Shown here: piece by piece, positions 7,619 to 9,452 of the stretch
Position numbering within the stretch: position 1 is the stretch's first letter
How the letters are laid out: every line of letters starts with the position of its first letter
From: Mageeibacillus sp. UBA1212
Lineage (GTDB): Bacteria; Bacillota; Clostridia; UBA1212
Length of the DNA: 9,452 bases
NCBI GenBank assembly: GCA_002309655.1
Contig: DBXM01000043.1
Location: 51,524-60,975, forward strand
Reading direction: 5' to 3'
Made by a program: the position numbers and the translations under genes
The notes under the pieces: generated by a model
The model's input: the letters and a program-made list of their open reading frames with translations, nothing else
The model's database searches: none
What the model was told of the DNA's origin: nothing

Positions 7619-8605
7619 ATGGTGAAGAGAATATCAACTTTTATTTTGAGTTTGGTTTTGCTTTTCTCTGCAATATGTTCAGCTGAAGCAACAGATGTTT
7701 TCGGGGAAGGATTGACAGTATACGCTTCAAAAGAAGAACAGGAAACAGTCTGCGAAGCTCTTAACGGCAGAGTTCCGATATCGGTTACGCCGGTCTATTA
7801 CTATATCTTGTACGATTCTGATACAGGAAATGGGTACAAAAACGGAGACGAAATTGTTCTTTCAAAAACGCCACGCCCCGGGACTTTTATATACTCAGTT
7901 ACTCTTAAAGACTACGCAGCTCCTGTTGACGGCACTGTTTACATTTATAGCAGGGCAATGACCGTGGTTGAATCGAAGAACGGAAAAATGACGGCAGGCA
8001 TTATTTCCTGTACTCGTTCAACAGAAGATAATCCGAACTATTTGGCGGATTCAACAAACTATGCAGATTTTGCCGAGGACATCAGGATCCTGAGCGGAAG
8101 AGACGAAATAATCGATCCCAAATACGTCCGGTTGGTTGCTATTCCTAATGTTGGTGAATGCTTCTATATCAAAGATTCCACAGATGAATTCTTCTATTAC
8201 CTAAGCGGATATTTAGGGGAAATTGATATAACGCACGGCGCCAGAATCCTGCGTGTCGGAGAAGACCTTGAACGCGCCGCCGGAGAGGTGAAAGAGTACC
8301 TGGCGCGTCAGAAGAACGATCCGGAGGGAGAAGCCAGCGGTTCTTCGTCCTTGGATGTCGAGCCTGCGGTTGTCGAATTTCATCCCGCAACGGGAGACGC
8401 TTCCGACATTGAAGCCTATCTCGGGGTGAAAATCGACAGCTTTAAGACGCATTTCCCGGAGGCTTTTAAGGCGCCAGTGGTTTGGCCGTACTTCGTTGCA
8501 GGAGGCGCGGCGGTCGCGGCTGCGGCGGCGGTTGCGGTCGTTCTGATTGTAAAAAAGAGACGTGCCCGCGCTTCCGGAGAGGCGCCGGCGGAGCCCGCGG
8601 TTTGA
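7619..8605 (+). CDS. Secreted, C-terminally membrane-anchored protein of unknown function (paralogue 1)
   Basis: I do not recognise this 328-residue protein. It shows a signal peptide (about 1-24; basic MVKR, hydrophobic core, likely cleavage after AEA at 22-24), an ectodomain of about 25-205, a possibly helical segment (about 215-235), an acidic Ser/Glu/Pro linker, one Ala/Val-rich transmembrane helix (about 290-311) and a basic tail (KKRRAR). It should be a type I membrane protein facing outward. There is no sortase LPXTG motif. C45 and C181 are conserved in the next gene and could form a disulfide. The start is set by GGAGGTGAT (7602-7610), a near-perfect anti-SD complement. Base use is mosaic: 21/60 GC at 8161-8220 against 37/60 at 8281-8340, with the switch near residue 204. 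Its TGA opens the second copy of the 43-bp repeat. The role may be surface sensing, adhesion or binding, but nothing in the sequence decides this. Confidence 0.75.
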   Translation: MVKRISTFILSLVLLFSAICSAEATDVFGEGLTVYASKEEQETVCEALNGRVPISVTPVYYYILYDSDTGNGYKNGDEIVLSKTPRPGTFIYSVTLKDYAAPVDGTVYIYSRAMTVVESKNGKMTAGIISCTRSTEDNPNYLADSTNYADFAEDIRILSGRDEIIDPKYVRLVAIPNVGECFYIKDSTDEFFYYLSGYLGEIDITHGARILRVGEDLERAAGEVKEYLARQKNDPEGEASGSSSLDVEPAVVEFHPATGDASDIEAYLGVKIDSFKTHFPEAFKAPVVWPYFVAGGAAVAAAAAVAVVLIVKKRRARASGEAPAEPAV

Positions 8606-8645
8606 CAGGCGTGTAAAGAAAAGTAATATATAAACGAAGCGGGAA
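8603..8645. repeat. Stop-codon-anchored 43-bp repeat, copy 2
   Basis: This copy begins exactly at the TGA of the first membrane-anchored protein gene and matches 7303-7345 at 41 of 43 positions, with an exact offset of 1300 bp. Mismatches are at 8636 and 8637. Weaker similarity resumes with TTCGTTTTCTT at 8675-8685, so the related block is about 83 bp here and about 99 bp in copy 1. Confidence 0.9.
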
Positions 8646-8667
8646 TCGAGTATATGCCGATTGTTTT
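8644..8667 (+). terminator. Weak terminator-like hairpin after paralogue 1
   Basis: AATCG (8644-8648) can pair with CGATT (8658-8662), followed by GTTTT. It sits where copy 1 of the repeat carries the strong operon terminator. The stem is only 5 bp with a 9-nt loop, so termination would be partial at best and some transcripts may continue into the next gene, for which I find no convincing promoter. Confidence 0.3.
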
Positions 8668-8749
8668 CGTTGAATTCGTTTTCTTATGGCTCGCAGTCAT
8701 ATAAGCTTGATTGTTTCTATCTTTGCAATTAGCAAAAGGAGGGTATAAA

Positions 8750-9452
8750 ATGACTAAGTATAAAATGCTGACAAGGATTATTCTTGCAATTCTCGTCTGT
8801 TCGATATTCTACACATGCCTTGTGGGAGTTCATAAATGTTCAGCTGAATCCGAACAAGATTTGACGGTCTTTGCGTCTAAAGAAGAGCAGGAAGCCGTTT
8901 GTGAAGCGCTAAGCCCTTCCGAAAGAGCCTGCGTAGTTTCCGGTTCGGTTACCCCGATATACTACATATCCATATATGACAGTATGAGAGACAAAGGGTT
9001 CCGGAACGGAGATAAGATTGAACTGTCCAAAACCGGAGAATCTTCGGACTCTTTTGTTTATGCGGTGACGCTTCATAATTTGACAGTTCCGCGTGAGGCA
9101 GTAGCGGTTTCATATGTTGATGATATACCTTCTGAGGATGTTATCGTGAAAAGCGCAGTTTCATTTATCGAAGTGAAGAATGGGAAGATGAACGAGTATT
9201 TAACTGCATATAATATCGGATTAGAAACACATTATCCGGATTCCGTCTCGGTCTCCTTTAACTATGCGGATTTTGCGGAAGATATGAGAGTTCAGATGGG
9301 AAGAGATGAGGTTGTCGATGCGAAGTATGTGAGATTGGTGTATGTGGAGAGCGTCGGATACTGTTTTTACGTTAATGACGGAACAGACGAGCTGTTTTAC
9401 CGGTTCTTTTCCTGGGTTGGGGACACCGACGTTACGCACGGCACCAGGATAC
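8750..9452 (+). CDS. Secreted protein of unknown function (paralogue 2), cut by the window end
   Basis: The frame is open from ATG 8750 to the last base (234 complete codons), so the 3' end is missing. AAAAGGAGG at 8734-8742, 7 nt upstream, sets the start; a second Met at codon 6 is less well placed. A signal peptide (about 1-32, hydrophobic 10-27, likely cleavage after CSA) precedes an ectodomain clearly homologous to the upstream gene: shared LTV-(Y/F)-ASKEEQE, VCEAL, NYADFAED, GRDE and KYVRLV, plus a CFY motif. C51 and C205 match C45 and C181 of the paralogue. The visible DNA is AT-rich (21/60 GC at 9181-9240). By analogy the missing part should hold a linker and a transmembrane helix, which is inference. 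A small TTTGC/GCAAA hairpin (8722-8736) touches the ribosome binding site. Function unknown. Confidence 0.75.
   Translation, partial: MTKYKMLTRIILAILVCSIFYTCLVGVHKCSAESEQDLTVFASKEEQEAVCEALSPSERACVVSGSVTPIYYISIYDSMRDKGFRNGDKIELSKTGESSDSFVYAVTLHNLTVPREAVAVSYVDDIPSEDVIVKSAVSFIEVKNGKMNEYLTAYNIGLETHYPDSVSVSFNYADFAEDMRVQMGRDEVVDAKYVRLVYVESVGYCFYVNDGTDELFYRFFSWVGDTDVTHGTRI

Noticed and set aside
7619..7690. Possible lipoprotein signal at Cys20 of paralogue 1
   Set aside because: The residue before the cysteine is Ile (SAIC), not Gly, Ala or Ser, so the lipobox is poor, and an ordinary AEA cleavage site follows.
7303..8645. CRISPR array or insertion sequence explaining the 43-bp repeat
   Set aside because: There are only two copies, 1300 bp apart, with a gene between them; no transposase, terminal inverted repeats or integrase is present in the interval.

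Overview
The window reads as a carbohydrate-active enzyme locus followed by the start of a tandem family of secreted, membrane-anchored proteins. All five recognised genes are on the + strand. Strong Shine-Dalgarno sites, sigma-A-like promoters and the absence of signal peptides on the glycosidases suggest a Gram-positive, probably uncultured gut-type Clostridia/Bacillota genome. This is an inference: no rRNA or taxonomic marker is present, and glycosidase-rich PVC bacteria (Lentisphaerota, Verrucomicrobiota) are not excluded.

Region 1 (1-7387) is a GC-rich operon. A promoter with an extended -10 (114-141), overlapped by an AACCGGTT palindrome, precedes a short leader hairpin and three genes: a 1074-residue GH106-type (alpha-L-rhamnosidase-like) protein, a 370-residue GH99-like/WbsX-type protein, and a second, divergent 884-residue GH106-type protein. 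Gaps are 50 and 67 nt. The second gap holds a 14-bp perfect hairpin without a T-tract. A strong intrinsic terminator closes the operon at 7340-7387. The three predicted enzymes lack signal peptides and probably act in the cytoplasm on imported oligosaccharides; the exact substrate cannot be read from the sequence. No transporter or regulator gene lies in the window.

Region 2 (7388-9452) differs in character. After a non-coding stretch with its own promoter (TTGACA-N17-TAGACT) come two paralogous genes of unknown function. The first (328 aa) is complete: signal peptide, conserved ectodomain of about 180 residues, acidic/Ser-rich linker, one transmembrane helix and a basic cytoplasmic tail. The second is cut by the window end. 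Their ectodomain-coding DNA is clearly AT-richer than the glycosidase operon, but the part of the first gene coding for the stalk and membrane anchor returns to high GC.

The most unusual signal is a 43-bp near-perfect repeat (first 33 bp identical) that begins exactly at the TGA stop of two unrelated genes, the second GH106-type gene and the first membrane-anchored protein gene. The copies are exactly 1300 bp apart, and weaker similarity continues through the downstream terminator region. It behaves like a shared 3'-end/terminator element or a cassette boundary.
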